Of a stretch of DNA of 64,000 bases, positions 7,429 to 15,668 are shown in pieces (the first letter of the stretch is position 1; each line of letters opens with the position of its first letter). The translations under genes and the position numbers were made by a program. The notes beneath the pieces are model-generated. The model was given only the letters and a program-made list of their open reading frames with translations. It did no database searches and was not told where the DNA came from. The stretch is taken from assembly GCF_009835145.1 (NCBI RefSeq), contig NZ_APKE01000025.1, forward strand, positions 1-64,000, written 5' to 3'. Origin of the DNA: Profundibacterium mesophilum KAUST100406-0324 (GTDB taxonomy: Bacteria; Pseudomonadota; Alphaproteobacteria; Rhodobacterales; Rhodobacteraceae).

Positions 7429-8185
7429 CCTCCCCCTTCTCATAGACGCGGTGCTCGCCGCGGCGGAGATCGCCCGCAAGCACTGGCGCTCCGATCCGCA
7501 GGTCTGGGGCAAGGCCGACAAGAGCCCCGTCAGCGAGGCCGATCTCGCGGTCGATACCCATCTGCGCAAGACGCTGATCGGGGCGCGACCGAGCTATGGC
7601 TGGCTGAGCGAGGAGAGCGCCGACAGCGCCGAGCGGCTCGCGGCGGAGCATTGTTTCATCCTTGACCCGATCGACGGCACCCGGGCCTTCGTGGCCGGAC
7701 AGACCGAATGGTGCCATTCGCTTGCCGTTTGCGAAGGCGGGCAGATCACCGCCGCCGTCATCTACCTGCCGATCGAGGACAAGCTCTACTCGGCGGCCCG
7801 CGGGCAGGGCGCGATGCTCAACGGCAGGCCGATCGGCGTGTCGGAAGCCGGCGATCCGCATGCCGCGCGCATCCTGGCCTCCGGTCCGACCCTCTCCTCC
7901 AGGAGCTGGCGCGGCGCGGTGCCGGGGATCGACAGGGATTACTGCCCGCCCATGGCCTACCGCCTCGCCCTCGTGGCCGAGGGGCGCTACGATGCGATGG
8001 TGACGCTGCGCCCGGCCTGGGAATGGGACGTGGCGGCGGGCGCCCTGATCGTGGCGGAGGCGGGGGGGCTCGTCACCGACAGGCACGGCGCGCCGCAGCG
8101 CTTCAACTCGCCCGGGCGGCGCACCGACGGGATGCTGGCCGCCCCGTGGTCCCTGCACGAGCGGCTGCGCGGCGAGCTGGCCTGA
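7415..8185 (+). CDS. cysQ: 3'(2'),5'-bisphosphate nucleotidase CysQ (inositol monophosphatase family)
   Basis: A 256-residue member of the lithium-sensitive phosphatase family. Metal ligands are in LSEESAD (about residue 66), DPIDGTRAF (about 86) and WEWDVAAGALIVAEAGG (about 200). CysQ removes 3'-phosphate from PAP, the by-product of sulfate assimilation; an inositol-phosphatase role is the main alternative. The start is TTG at 7415 with GAGGGG upstream, inside the end of pmbA in another frame. The tight overlap implies translational coupling. It is cytoplasmic and magnesium-dependent by family. Confidence 0.85.
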   Translation: MPATDLPLLIDAVLAAAEIARKHWRSDPQVWGKADKSPVSEADLAVDTHLRKTLIGARPSYGWLSEESADSAERLAAEHCFILDPIDGTRAFVAGQTEWCHSLAVCEGGQITAAVIYLPIEDKLYSAARGQGAMLNGRPIGVSEAGDPHAARILASGPTLSSRSWRGAVPGIDRDYCPPMAYRLALVAEGRYDAMVTLRPAWEWDVAAGALIVAEAGGLVTDRHGAPQRFNSPGRRTDGMLAAPWSLHERLRGELA

Positions 8186-8324
8186 GCGTCTCGCCCCGGG
8201 GCATGGGCCCCGCGGCCGCCCCGGCGCGCGTGATCCCGAACGGCGCAGGGGTCCGCCGGTCCGCACCGCTTGACGCGCCTGCACCGGGGCGTAGTCTGCG
8301 CGCGAAACGCAACCGGAGAGCATA

Positions 8325-8570
8325 ATGACCCAGCGTCTGCACCTCGTCTTCGGCGGGGAACTCGTCGATCCGTCGGAAAACGTCTTCAAATCCGTCGACG
8401 ACATCCATGTCGTCGGCATGTTTCCCGATTACGCCAGTGCCTACGGCGCCTGGAAGCGTGAGGCGCAGCGGACCGTGGACAACGCCCACATGCGGTATTT
8501 CATCGCCCATATCCATCGCCTGCGCGACGAGGAGACGGCCGCGTCACCGACCGAGGAAATCGGTGTCTGA
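8325..8570 (+). CDS. DUF4170 domain-containing protein
   Basis: A small 81-residue protein of the DUF4170 family, with the start MTQRLHLVFGGEL and the core DIHVVGMFPDYASAYGAWK then NAHMRYFIAHIHRL. Its function is unknown. It lies directly upstream of waaA and lpxK, a linkage I recall in Rhodobacterales, so a link to lipid A-Kdo assembly is plausible by position only. AGAGCA lies just before the ATG at 8325. No signal peptide or membrane segment is seen. Confidence 0.88.
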   Translation: MTQRLHLVFGGELVDPSENVFKSVDDIHVVGMFPDYASAYGAWKREAQRTVDNAHMRYFIAHIHRLRDEETAASPTEEIGV

Positions 8571-8588
8571 GGTCCGGCGCCGGCGGGC

Positions 8589-9848
8589 ATGAGCCTGTCC
8601 TTCGCGCAACTCCTTCGCCGTGCCGGCGCGGAGCGCGCGGCGATCGCGGCGCGGCGCAAGCTGGCCGCGCCCGGCGCGGATGCGATCCCGGGTGACCTGG
8701 ACGAGAGCCTCGGCCGAAGCCGCGCGGAGCGTCCGGGGGGAACGCTATTGTGGGTGCATCTGGCGCCGGGGGTCGATCCGCGGGGGATCCGCTCCCTGCT
8801 GGCGGCACTGCGCCAGGAGCATCGCGACCTGTCATGCCTGCTGAGTTGCGACGAGCCTTCCGCGCTGCGCGCGGCGTGCGGCGAGGTCCCCGGCGAGCGG
8901 GTGGTCGCCGCGCCGATCGACACCCCGGCCATCGCGCAGCGTTTTCTTTCCCATTGGCGCCCGGACATGGCGATCTGGGTGGGCATGGACATGCGTCCGG
9001 CCCTCGCCGGAGCGGCCCTCGACCGTGGGGTCCCGATGGGGGGCATCGATCTCGACCTGCGCGCTTTGCCGGGGCGATTTCGCAAGGGGGGCGCGCGGCA
9101 GCTCGCGCGCTTTCGTTTCCTGCTGGCCAGCACGCCCCCGCCCGCCGGCCTCGAGAGCCAGCTTGGCCGGGCGGTCGAACGGGTGGGCCGGTTGCGTCCG
9201 CTGCAGGCGCCGCTGCGCTGCAACGAGGGTGAGCGCGAGCATCTGGCCGGGTTGCTTCTGAGCCGCCCCGTCTGGCTCGCCGCGGGCTTGCGCGCGGAGG
9301 AGCTCGCCGCGGTCGCCACCGCCCACCGGATCGCCAGTCACCTGTCGCACCGGCTTCTGTTGATCGTGGTGCCCGAGGCGCCCGAAGAGGGCGCGATGCT
9401 GCGCGACCGCCTCGCCGCGCAGGGCTGGCGCTGCGCGCTGCGCTCGGCGGACGAGGAGCCGCGGGACGACACGGCGATCTACGTGGCCGATACGGCGGGC
9501 GAGGATGGCCTTTGGTATCGTCTTGCCCCGATCAGCTTTCTGGGCGGCACGCTCTCGCCCCCGGCCGCCGGACGCGATCCCGGCGCCCCCGCCGCGCTCG
9601 GCTCGGCGGTCCTGCACGGGCCGGCGACCGCGGCCCATGCCGACAGCTACGCGGCCCTGCACCAAGGACGCGCGGCGTGGCGCGTGCGCGACGGGGAGGA
9701 CCTGGGCCGGGTGGTGGAGCGGTTGCTCTCGCCCGAGAAGGTCGCGCGCCTCGCCCATGCCGCCTGGATGGTCACGACCGATGGGGCGGATGCGTTCAAC
9801 CGCGCCCATGAGCTGATCGAGGCGATGCTCGACGAGGTAAGCCAATGA
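8589..9848 (+). CDS. waaA: 3-deoxy-D-manno-octulosonic acid (Kdo) transferase
   Basis: A 419-residue glycosyltransferase of the WaaA/KdtA type, which adds Kdo from CMP-Kdo to the lipid A precursor at the inner membrane. Seen here are a strongly basic N-terminal region, RPDMAIWVGMDMRPAL in the N-domain, and WYRLAPISFLGGTL followed by GPATAAHADSYAAL in the C-domain, which match the conserved YxxAdvvfvGGSL and HG...F stretches in diverged form. Length is close to the usual 420-430. The stop overlaps the lpxK start as ATGA, so the two steps of lipid A maturation are coupled. Sequence divergence is typical of Rhodobacterales. Confidence 0.85.
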   Translation: MSLSFAQLLRRAGAERAAIAARRKLAAPGADAIPGDLDESLGRSRAERPGGTLLWVHLAPGVDPRGIRSLLAALRQEHRDLSCLLSCDEPSALRAACGEVPGERVVAAPIDTPAIAQRFLSHWRPDMAIWVGMDMRPALAGAALDRGVPMGGIDLDLRALPGRFRKGGARQLARFRFLLASTPPPAGLESQLGRAVERVGRLRPLQAPLRCNEGEREHLAGLLLSRPVWLAAGLRAEELAAVATAHRIASHLSHRLLLIVVPEAPEEGAMLRDRLAAQGWRCALRSADEEPRDDTAIYVADTAGEDGLWYRLAPISFLGGTLSPPAAGRDPGAPAALGSAVLHGPATAAHADSYAALHQGRAAWRVRDGEDLGRVVERLLSPEKVARLAHAAWMVTTDGADAFNRAHELIEAMLDEVSQ

Positions 9849-10852
9849 GCCTGCGGCCTCCTGCCTTCTGGCAGCGCCCGGCGGCCGATCCGGGTTGGGC
9901 GGCCCGCGCGGCGGCTCCGCTCTCGGCGCTCTACGCGGCGGCGACGGCGCGCCGGGTGGCGCGGGCGCCGCGTCGCCGGGCCGGTATTCCGGTGATCTGC
10001 GCCGGGAACATCAACGTGGGCGGCACCGGCAAGACCCCCACCGTGATCGCCCTGATCGAACGCCTGACTGCGCGGGGACGGGCGCCGCATGTGATCTCGC
10101 GCGGCTATGGCGGCAGCGAAAGCGGCCCGCTCCGTGTCGATCCCCTGCGCCATGACGCCGCGCGCACCGGCGATGAGCCCCTGCTGATCTCCGCCTTCGC
10201 GCCCTGCTGGGTCGGGCGGGACCGGGCCGCCTGTGCCCGCGCGGCCGAAGCCGCGGGAGCGCAGGTGATCCTCATGGATGATGGCTTCCAGGATCCGGCC
10301 CTGCACAAGGACCTCGCCGTGGTGGTGGTCGATGCGGCGGCGGGGTTCGGCAATGGCCGGGTCCTGCCCGGCGGGCCGCTGCGCGAGCCGGTCGCGGCGG
10401 GAATGGCGCGTGCCGACCTGCTGCTTTCGATCGGGCCGCCGCAGGCGCAGGCGCAGTTCGACGCGGCGCTGGGCGACCATGCGGAGGGTGCGGGTGTGGT
10501 GCGCCTGCGCGGCGCCCTGGAGGCGCTGCGGACGGGAATGGAGTGGGAGGGCATGCCGGTCTATGCCTTTGCCGGCATCGGCCGCCCGGAGAAGATGTTC
10601 GAGACCTTGCGCGACCTCGGGGCCGATCTGCGCGGCACCCGTGCGCTCGACGATCACCAGCCGCTCAGCCGCGCATTGATGAGCCGGATGGAGGCGGAGG
10701 CGGCAGCCCTCGGCGCGCAGCTCGTGACCACGGAGAAGGACGCGGTGCGCCTGCCGCCCGAGTTCCGCGGCAAGGTCCTTGCCCTGCCGGTCAGGCTGAA
10801 GCTCGCCGATCCGGCACCGCTGGACGCGGCGCTCTCGGCGCTGGGCCTCTGA
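9845..10852 (+). CDS. lpxK: Tetraacyldisaccharide 4'-kinase
   Basis: A 335-residue LpxK, the inner-membrane kinase that phosphorylates the 4' position of the lipid A disaccharide using ATP. The P-loop is GNINVGGTGKTPTV near residue 55; further family motifs are SRGYGGSESGP, GDEPLLI and ILMDDGFQDPALHKDL. Length is normal. The ATG overlaps the waaA stop (ATGA), and a purine-rich stretch upstream sits inside waaA. The gene ends 10 bp before the convergent CoA-transferase gene. Confidence 0.95.
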   Translation: MSLRPPAFWQRPAADPGWAARAAAPLSALYAAATARRVARAPRRRAGIPVICAGNINVGGTGKTPTVIALIERLTARGRAPHVISRGYGGSESGPLRVDPLRHDAARTGDEPLLISAFAPCWVGRDRAACARAAEAAGAQVILMDDGFQDPALHKDLAVVVVDAAAGFGNGRVLPGGPLREPVAAGMARADLLLSIGPPQAQAQFDAALGDHAEGAGVVRLRGALEALRTGMEWEGMPVYAFAGIGRPEKMFETLRDLGADLRGTRALDDHQPLSRALMSRMEAEAAALGAQLVTTEKDAVRLPPEFRGKVLALPVRLKLADPAPLDAALSALGL

Positions 10853-10862
10853 GCGCGCCGCG

Positions 10863-12029
10863 TCAGCAGGCGCCGCGATCCTTGCGCCCCGGCGCGGCGC
10901 GCAGGGCCGGCCCATCCGCATCGAGCTTGGGCGAGGCGCGTTCCGGCAGGGTGCCCTGGCCTGAGAAGCGGAAGGGTGCGCGCACCGTGGGAATGCCGTC
11001 CACATGCTGCAAGAGGCCGCGATCGCGCACCTGCGGATCGTCGAAAACCTCCGCCATGTCGTTGATCGGCCCTGCTGGCACGCCTTGCGCCTCGCAGGCG
11101 GCCAGAAGCTCGGCCTTGCTGTGCCGCAAGGTGGCCTCGGTCAGCCGGCGCGTCATCTCCGCGCGGTTCTCGATGCGGGCCGAGTTCACGTGAAACAACG
11201 GTTCGTCCGCCATCTCCGGCAGGCCGAGCAGGGCGCAGAAACGCTTGAACTGACCGTCATTGCCGACCGCGATGATCAGCCAGCCATCCTTGCAGTCGAA
11301 GACCTGGTAGGGGGTAAGGTTCTGATGCGCGTTGCCGATGCGGCCCGGAGGCGTGCCGGTCACGAGGTAGTTCATCGCCTGGTTCGCGTTGATCGCGACG
11401 GCCACGTCGAGCAGCGCCATGTCGATATGGGTGCCGATGCCCGTCCGGTCCCGCTCGCGCAGTGCCGCGAGGATCGCGGTGGTGGCGTAGACCCCGGTGA
11501 AGATGTCGGTGACGGCGACGCCGACCTTCTGCGGCTGGCCCTCGGGCGCGCCGGTCACGCTCATCAGTCCCGACATGCCCTGGATGATGTAGTCGTAGCC
11601 CGCCCGGTGCGCGTAGGGGCCGGTCTGCCCGAAGCCGGTGATCGAGCAATAGACGAGGCGGGGGTTGAGCGCCGAGAGCGCGGCATGGTCGAGCCCGTAT
11701 TTCGCCAGCCCGCCGACCTTGAAGTTCTCGATCAGCACGTCCGCGTCGGCCACGAGATCGCGCACGAGGGCCTGTCCCTCATGGGTGCGGAAATCGCAGG
11801 CCACCGAGCGCTTGCCGCGATTGCAGCCATGGAAATAGGAGGCCGAGCGATCACCGTCGCGCTCGATGAAGGGCGGCCCCCATTTGCGGGTGTCGTCGCC
11901 CTCGGGGCTTTCGACCTTGATGACCTCGGCCCCCAGATCGGCCAATGTCTGGCCGGCCCAGGGACCGGCCAGGATGCGCGCCAGCTCGACGACCTTCAGA
12001 CCCGCGAGCGGCGCCTGCACGGCGCTCAC
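10863..12029 (-). CDS. CaiB/BaiF (class III) CoA-transferase
   Basis: A 388-residue family III CoA-transferase, moving CoA between carboxylic acids. The N-terminus GLKVVELARILAGPWAGQ and DLGAEVIKVESPEGDDTRKWGP are typical; the catalytic Asp lies in VAVTDIFTGVYAT. The substrate cannot be read from sequence. I set the start at the GTG at 12029 because it overlaps the dsbA stop as GTGA and is followed at once by the conserved N-terminus; the longer open frame upstream runs inside dsbA. Neighbours dsbA and the DciA-like gene are unrelated in function, so the operon seems mixed. Confidence 0.9.
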   Translation of the reverse strand: MSAVQAPLAGLKVVELARILAGPWAGQTLADLGAEVIKVESPEGDDTRKWGPPFIERDGDRSASYFHGCNRGKRSVACDFRTHEGQALVRDLVADADVLIENFKVGGLAKYGLDHAALSALNPRLVYCSITGFGQTGPYAHRAGYDYIIQGMSGLMSVTGAPEGQPQKVGVAVTDIFTGVYATTAILAALRERDRTGIGTHIDMALLDVAVAINANQAMNYLVTGTPPGRIGNAHQNLTPYQVFDCKDGWLIIAVGNDGQFKRFCALLGLPEMADEPLFHVNSARIENRAEMTRRLTEATLRHSKAELLAACEAQGVPAGPINDMAEVFDDPQVRDRGLLQHVDGIPTVRAPFRFSGQGTLPERASPKLDADGPALRAAPGRKDRGAC

Positions 12030-12697
12030 TCCGCCAGTTCGGCGTCGAGGATCTCGGAGAAGTCCTCGTAGTTCATGTTGCTGTATTTCTTGCCGTTGAT
12101 CACGAAGGATGGGGTGGAGTTGATGTCGTCGGCCTTCGAGGTCTCCTCGAAGCGGGCCACCATCGCCTGGGCCTTGTCGGCATCGCTCATGCAGGCCTCG
12201 ATCCGGTCTTCCTCCAGCCCGGCGGTCTTGCCGAGCCGCCGCAGATTGTCGGCGACCTGCGCCGGCTCGCCCTTGGTCCATTCCGACTGCTGCTCATAGA
12301 GCAGGTCGGCGAGGCCGAAGTAACGGGCCGGACCGCCGCAGCGCGCCAGCATCCCGGCCCACAGGCCGTAGCGGTCGAAATAGATCTCGCGGTAGATGAA
12401 GTTGATCTTGCCGGGGTCGATATACTCGGATTTCAACTCCTTGAGCGGGCCGGCATGGAAGTTCTTGCAATGCGGGCAGGTGAAGGAGGCGTATTCGATG
12501 ACCGTCACCTCGGCATCGGGATTGCCCATCGACATCTCGATCACCTCGGTGGCCGCCTCCTCGGCCGTGTCGATCGCGCCGTCCTGCACGGCCTTTGCAT
12601 CCTGGGCTTGCGCGGCGGAGCCGAGCGTCTGGGGGGAGAGGCCGGCGGCGCCCATGATCAGGGCGGTCGTCGCGGCGAGAAGGGCAAGACGGGTCAT
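12026..12697 (-). CDS. DsbA-family thiol:disulfide oxidoreductase
   Basis: A 223-residue exported thioredoxin-fold protein. The signal peptide (LALLAATTALIMGAAGL) is followed by the core EVTVIEYASFTCPHCKNF, whose CPHC site is the classical DsbA active site (about residues 74-77). TPSFVINGKKYS carries the cis-proline. It should oxidise thiols or act in disulfide exchange in the periplasm. In this group similar proteins are close to the DsbA/ScsC/BdbD type. The ATG at 12697 directly follows the TGA of the DciA-like gene, and its stop overlaps the CoA-transferase start, so all three are likely one transcript. Confidence 0.92.
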   Translation of the reverse strand: MTRLALLAATTALIMGAAGLSPQTLGSAAQAQDAKAVQDGAIDTAEEAATEVIEMSMGNPDAEVTVIEYASFTCPHCKNFHAGPLKELKSEYIDPGKINFIYREIYFDRYGLWAGMLARCGGPARYFGLADLLYEQQSEWTKGEPAQVADNLRRLGKTAGLEEDRIEACMSDADKAQAMVARFEETSKADDINSTPSFVINGKKYSNMNYEDFSEILDAELAE

Positions 12698-13240
12698 TCA
12701 GGATCCTTTCGTGGTGTTGCGCGCAGTAAGGATGTTTTCGCCAAGGGCTTCAAGGGCCGCCTTGAGCCCCGGATCGCTGACCGCCGAAGCGGTTTCGGCG
12801 GCGCGGGCGCGCAGTTCGGGATCGCGGCGGGGCGCATCCGGCGCCGGCGCATGGCCGAACTGCACCGCGCCATCGGCGAAGCCGGTGGGCGCGGTCTGGG
12901 TGATGAAGATGCGGCTGATCGCGTTGTAGCCGTAGCAGGCGTTCACCCGCTCCAGGATCCGCGCCTTCGACATCTCGAGCATCTGCGCCTGCGCGCCGGT
13001 CGTCAGGACGGTGAGCGTCGCGCCGAATCCCTTGCGGCCATAGCGCACGTCGACAGGACGGGCGACGCCGGCGAATTCCGGCCCCACGATCTCGGCCCAG
13101 TGGGTCAGCAGGCGCGTGACCGCGAATCCCCGGCTCTCCCCGGCTTGCCGGATACGTGTCTGCAGCAGGCCGGCGGCGCTGCGAAAGCCCCGGCTGGGAC
13201 GCTTGGCTTTGGAATTCGGGCCCTTGTTCATGATCGCCAT
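12698..13240 (-). CDS. DciA-like DUF721 protein
   Basis: A protein of about 180 residues with the DUF721 fold. LTHWAEIVGPEFAGVARPV followed by LTVLTTGAQAQMLEMSKARI and the helix ILERVNACYGYNAISRIFI matches the family pattern. DciA is the helicase loader/operator in bacteria lacking DnaC, and alphaproteobacterial members like this one are inferred to help load DnaB. The start is placed at MAIMNKG (13240); MNKG at 13231 is also possible, and the longer frame extends into the mutY promoter region. A basic N-terminal tail is visible. It is divergent from mutY and first in the dsbA/CoA-transferase set. Confidence 0.82.
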   Translation of the reverse strand: MAIMNKGPNSKAKRPSRGFRSAAGLLQTRIRQAGESRGFAVTRLLTHWAEIVGPEFAGVARPVDVRYGRKGFGATLTVLTTGAQAQMLEMSKARILERVNACYGYNAISRIFITQTAPTGFADGAVQFGHAPAPDAPRRDPELRARAAETASAVSDPGLKAALEALGENILTARNTTKGS

Positions 13241-13398
13241 TCTATGGCCCTCGCCGGCAAGTGCCAGAGGCAACAGCGCCGCGGCGATCACCATGATGCG
13301 ACCGCGTTCACCGGGGGAGGGCGCGGCGGGTCTTCTTGTGGATCGCGGCGCGGGTGGCTACCTGCTGCGGGGGCGCGGCGGTTGCAGGAAAAGCGCGG

Positions 13399-14514
13399 AT
13401 GAATGTGGCACGGATCGAGGCGGAGGCGGGCGCGGCGCTCCTGCACTGGTATGACGCGCATGCGCGGCAGATGCCCTGGCGGGTGGGTCCCGCGGCACGC
13501 GCCACGGGGCAGCGCCCCGATCCCTACCGCGTCTGGCTCAGCGAGGTGATGCTGCAGCAGACAACGGTGGCGGCCGTGCGCGGCTATTTCGAGCGGTTCA
13601 CCGCGCTCTGGCCCGATGTGCTGGCCCTCGCCGCGGCCCCGGACGCGCAGGTGATGGGCGAATGGGCGGGGCTCGGCTATTATGCACGGGCGCGCAACCT
13701 GCTCAAATGCGCGCGGGCGGTGCGCGATCTGCATGGCGGGCGGTTCCCGGCCGATCACGACGCGCTTCTCGCCCTGCCGGGGATCGGACGCTACACCGCC
13801 GCATCGCTCGGGGCGATCGCCTTCGATCTGCCCCTGACGGTCGTGGATGGCAATGTCGAGCGGGTCATGGCGCGGCTCTTTGCCGTGGAGCAGCCGCTTC
13901 CCGGGGCCAAGCCCGCGCTGACCGACCGCGCCGCTGCCCTCACCCCGAAGCTGCGTCCCGGCGATCACGCGCAGGCGGTGATGGACCTGGGCGCGACGAT
14001 CTGCACACCGCGCCGGCCGGCCTGCGGGATTTGCCCGCTGATGGACCTGTGCATGGCGCGCGCGGAGGGGCGCGCGGCGGAGCTGCCGCGCAAGCTTGCC
14101 AAGAAGCCCAAGCCCGTGCGCGAGGGGGTGATCTTCGTCGGGCGGCGCGCCGATGGCGCCTGGCTTCTCGAGGAGCGCCCGCCCTCCGGGCTTTTGGGCG
14201 GGATGCTCGGCTGGCCCGGAAGCGACTGGCTGCCCGCCGGGGAGGGGGGCGCCGATGCGCCGCCGTCCGTGCCTCCCGTGCCGCCCGTTGCGGCCGACTG
14301 GCGGATGCTCGATGCCGGGCTGCGCCACACCTTCACCCATTTCCACCTGCATCTGTGCGTGCAGATCGCGCGGCTGCCGCAAGGCAGCCTTCCCACCCGC
14401 GGCCGTTTTCTCGAACCTGGCGCCTTTCGCCGCAGCGATCTGCCGACGGTGATGCGAAAGGCGCATGACCTTGCGCTCCCCGCGCTCGATGCGATTGAGC
14501 CCGGCTTCCGCTAG
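13399..14514 (+). CDS. mutY: A/G-specific adenine DNA glycosylase
   Basis: A 371-residue MutY, which removes adenine mispaired with 8-oxoguanine. The catalytic Glu is in SEVMLQQTTVAAV near residue 48; the helix-hairpin-helix is LPGIGRYTAASLGAIAF; VVDGNVERV carries the catalytic Asp. The iron-sulfur cluster motif reads C-x6-C-x2-C-x5-C in the stretch starting CTPRRPACGIC. The C-terminal NUDIX-like MutT domain follows with FTHFHLHL. I chose MNVARIEAEAG at 13399; the frame is open further upstream but without conservation. It is followed after 37 bp by an AlkB-type hydroxylase. Confidence 0.95.
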   Translation: MNVARIEAEAGAALLHWYDAHARQMPWRVGPAARATGQRPDPYRVWLSEVMLQQTTVAAVRGYFERFTALWPDVLALAAAPDAQVMGEWAGLGYYARARNLLKCARAVRDLHGGRFPADHDALLALPGIGRYTAASLGAIAFDLPLTVVDGNVERVMARLFAVEQPLPGAKPALTDRAAALTPKLRPGDHAQAVMDLGATICTPRRPACGICPLMDLCMARAEGRAAELPRKLAKKPKPVREGVIFVGRRADGAWLLEERPPSGLLGGMLGWPGSDWLPAGEGGADAPPSVPPVPPVAADWRMLDAGLRHTFTHFHLHLCVQIARLPQGSLPTRGRFLEPGAFRRSDLPTVMRKAHDLALPALDAIEPGFR

Positions 14515-14551
14515 GCGCTATGCTCGCGGCATGAGACAAGGGGAGCAGCAC

Positions 14552-15667
14552 ATGCACCGACTGGCCAATGCCGCACCGTTCTGGATGTCCCTCGGGCTCG
14601 TGCCGCTGGCATGGGCGGGGGCGGTGTTCGGCGGATGGCTCGTCCTGCTCGTGCCGCTCTGCACCTGGTATCTCTTCTCGGTGCTGGATGCGCTGATCGG
14701 CCATGAGCGCGGCAACGCGGACCCGCTCACGCCGGACAGCGCGCTGCGCTGGCACCGCGCGATCACGCTCGTCTGGCCGGTGGTACAGGCCTTCGTGATC
14801 TTCGGCCTCATCGCCTATACCGCCCGCGCGCCGCATCTCGGCGGATGGGAGAGGCTGGGTCTCGCCTTCGGGGCGGGGGTGATCAGCGGCACGATCGGCA
14901 TCACCTATGCCCATGAGCTGATGCATCAGCGCAACCGAATCGAACGCTGGCTGGGCGATCTTCTGATGGGAATGGTGCTCTATTCGCATTTCCGCTCCGA
15001 GCATCTGCTGGTGCATCACCGTTATGTCGGAACGCCGCGCGATCCGGTGACGGCGCGCTACAACGAGGGCTTCCACCGCTTCTTTCCGCGGGTCGTGATC
15101 GCCTGCTGGCGCTCGGCCTTCGCGGCGGAGGCGGCGCTGCTGGCGCGGCGCGGATTGCCGGCGCATCATCCGCGCAATCCCTTCTGGCGCTACCTGGCGC
15201 TGCAACTGGGTTTCATGGCGCTTGCCATCGTGCTGGGGGGATGGACAGGCCTTGGCTTCTTCGTCTTCCAGGCGCTCGTGGCGATCTGGCAGCTCGAGCT
15301 GGTCAATTACGTCGAGCATTACGGGCTGACGCGCAAGCACTTGGGCGGCGGGCGTTACGAGCATGTCCTGCCGCGCCATTCGTGGAACGCCACGCACAAG
15401 GCGTCGAACTGGCTGCTGATCAATCTGCAGCGTCATTCGGACCATCACAGCCGGCCCGACCGGCGCTTTCCGCTGCTCCAGGCGCATGGACCCGAAACGG
15501 CGCCGCAGCTTCCCTTCGGCTATCCGGTGATGACGACGCTGGCGATGATCCCGCCGCTCTGGCGCCGGCGGATGAACCCGCGCGTGCGGGCCTGGCGCGC
15601 GGCCCATTACCCGGAGGTGGAGGATTGGCGCCCCTACAACACCGGCGCCAATCCCGCCCCGCGCTAG
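14552..15667 (+). CDS. AlkB-type membrane di-iron alkane/fatty-acid hydroxylase
   Basis: A 371-residue integral membrane monooxygenase. The histidine clusters that bind two irons are all present: HELMHQ at about 121, HLLVHHRYVG at about 151, NYVEHYGL, and LQRHSDHH near the C-terminus. Four to six hydrophobic segments are seen. By family it hydroxylates the terminal carbon of alkanes or related chains, using rubredoxin as electron donor. No rubredoxin or rubredoxin reductase gene is nearby, so partners must be encoded elsewhere. The ATG at 14552 is preferred over one at 14531 because AAGGGGAG sits six bases before it. Confidence 0.9.
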   Translation: MHRLANAAPFWMSLGLVPLAWAGAVFGGWLVLLVPLCTWYLFSVLDALIGHERGNADPLTPDSALRWHRAITLVWPVVQAFVIFGLIAYTARAPHLGGWERLGLAFGAGVISGTIGITYAHELMHQRNRIERWLGDLLMGMVLYSHFRSEHLLVHHRYVGTPRDPVTARYNEGFHRFFPRVVIACWRSAFAAEAALLARRGLPAHHPRNPFWRYLALQLGFMALAIVLGGWTGLGFFVFQALVAIWQLELVNYVEHYGLTRKHLGGGRYEHVLPRHSWNATHKASNWLLINLQRHSDHHSRPDRRFPLLQAHGPETAPQLPFGYPVMTTLAMIPPLWRRRMNPRVRAWRAAHYPEVEDWRPYNTGANPAPR

Positions 15668-15668
15668 C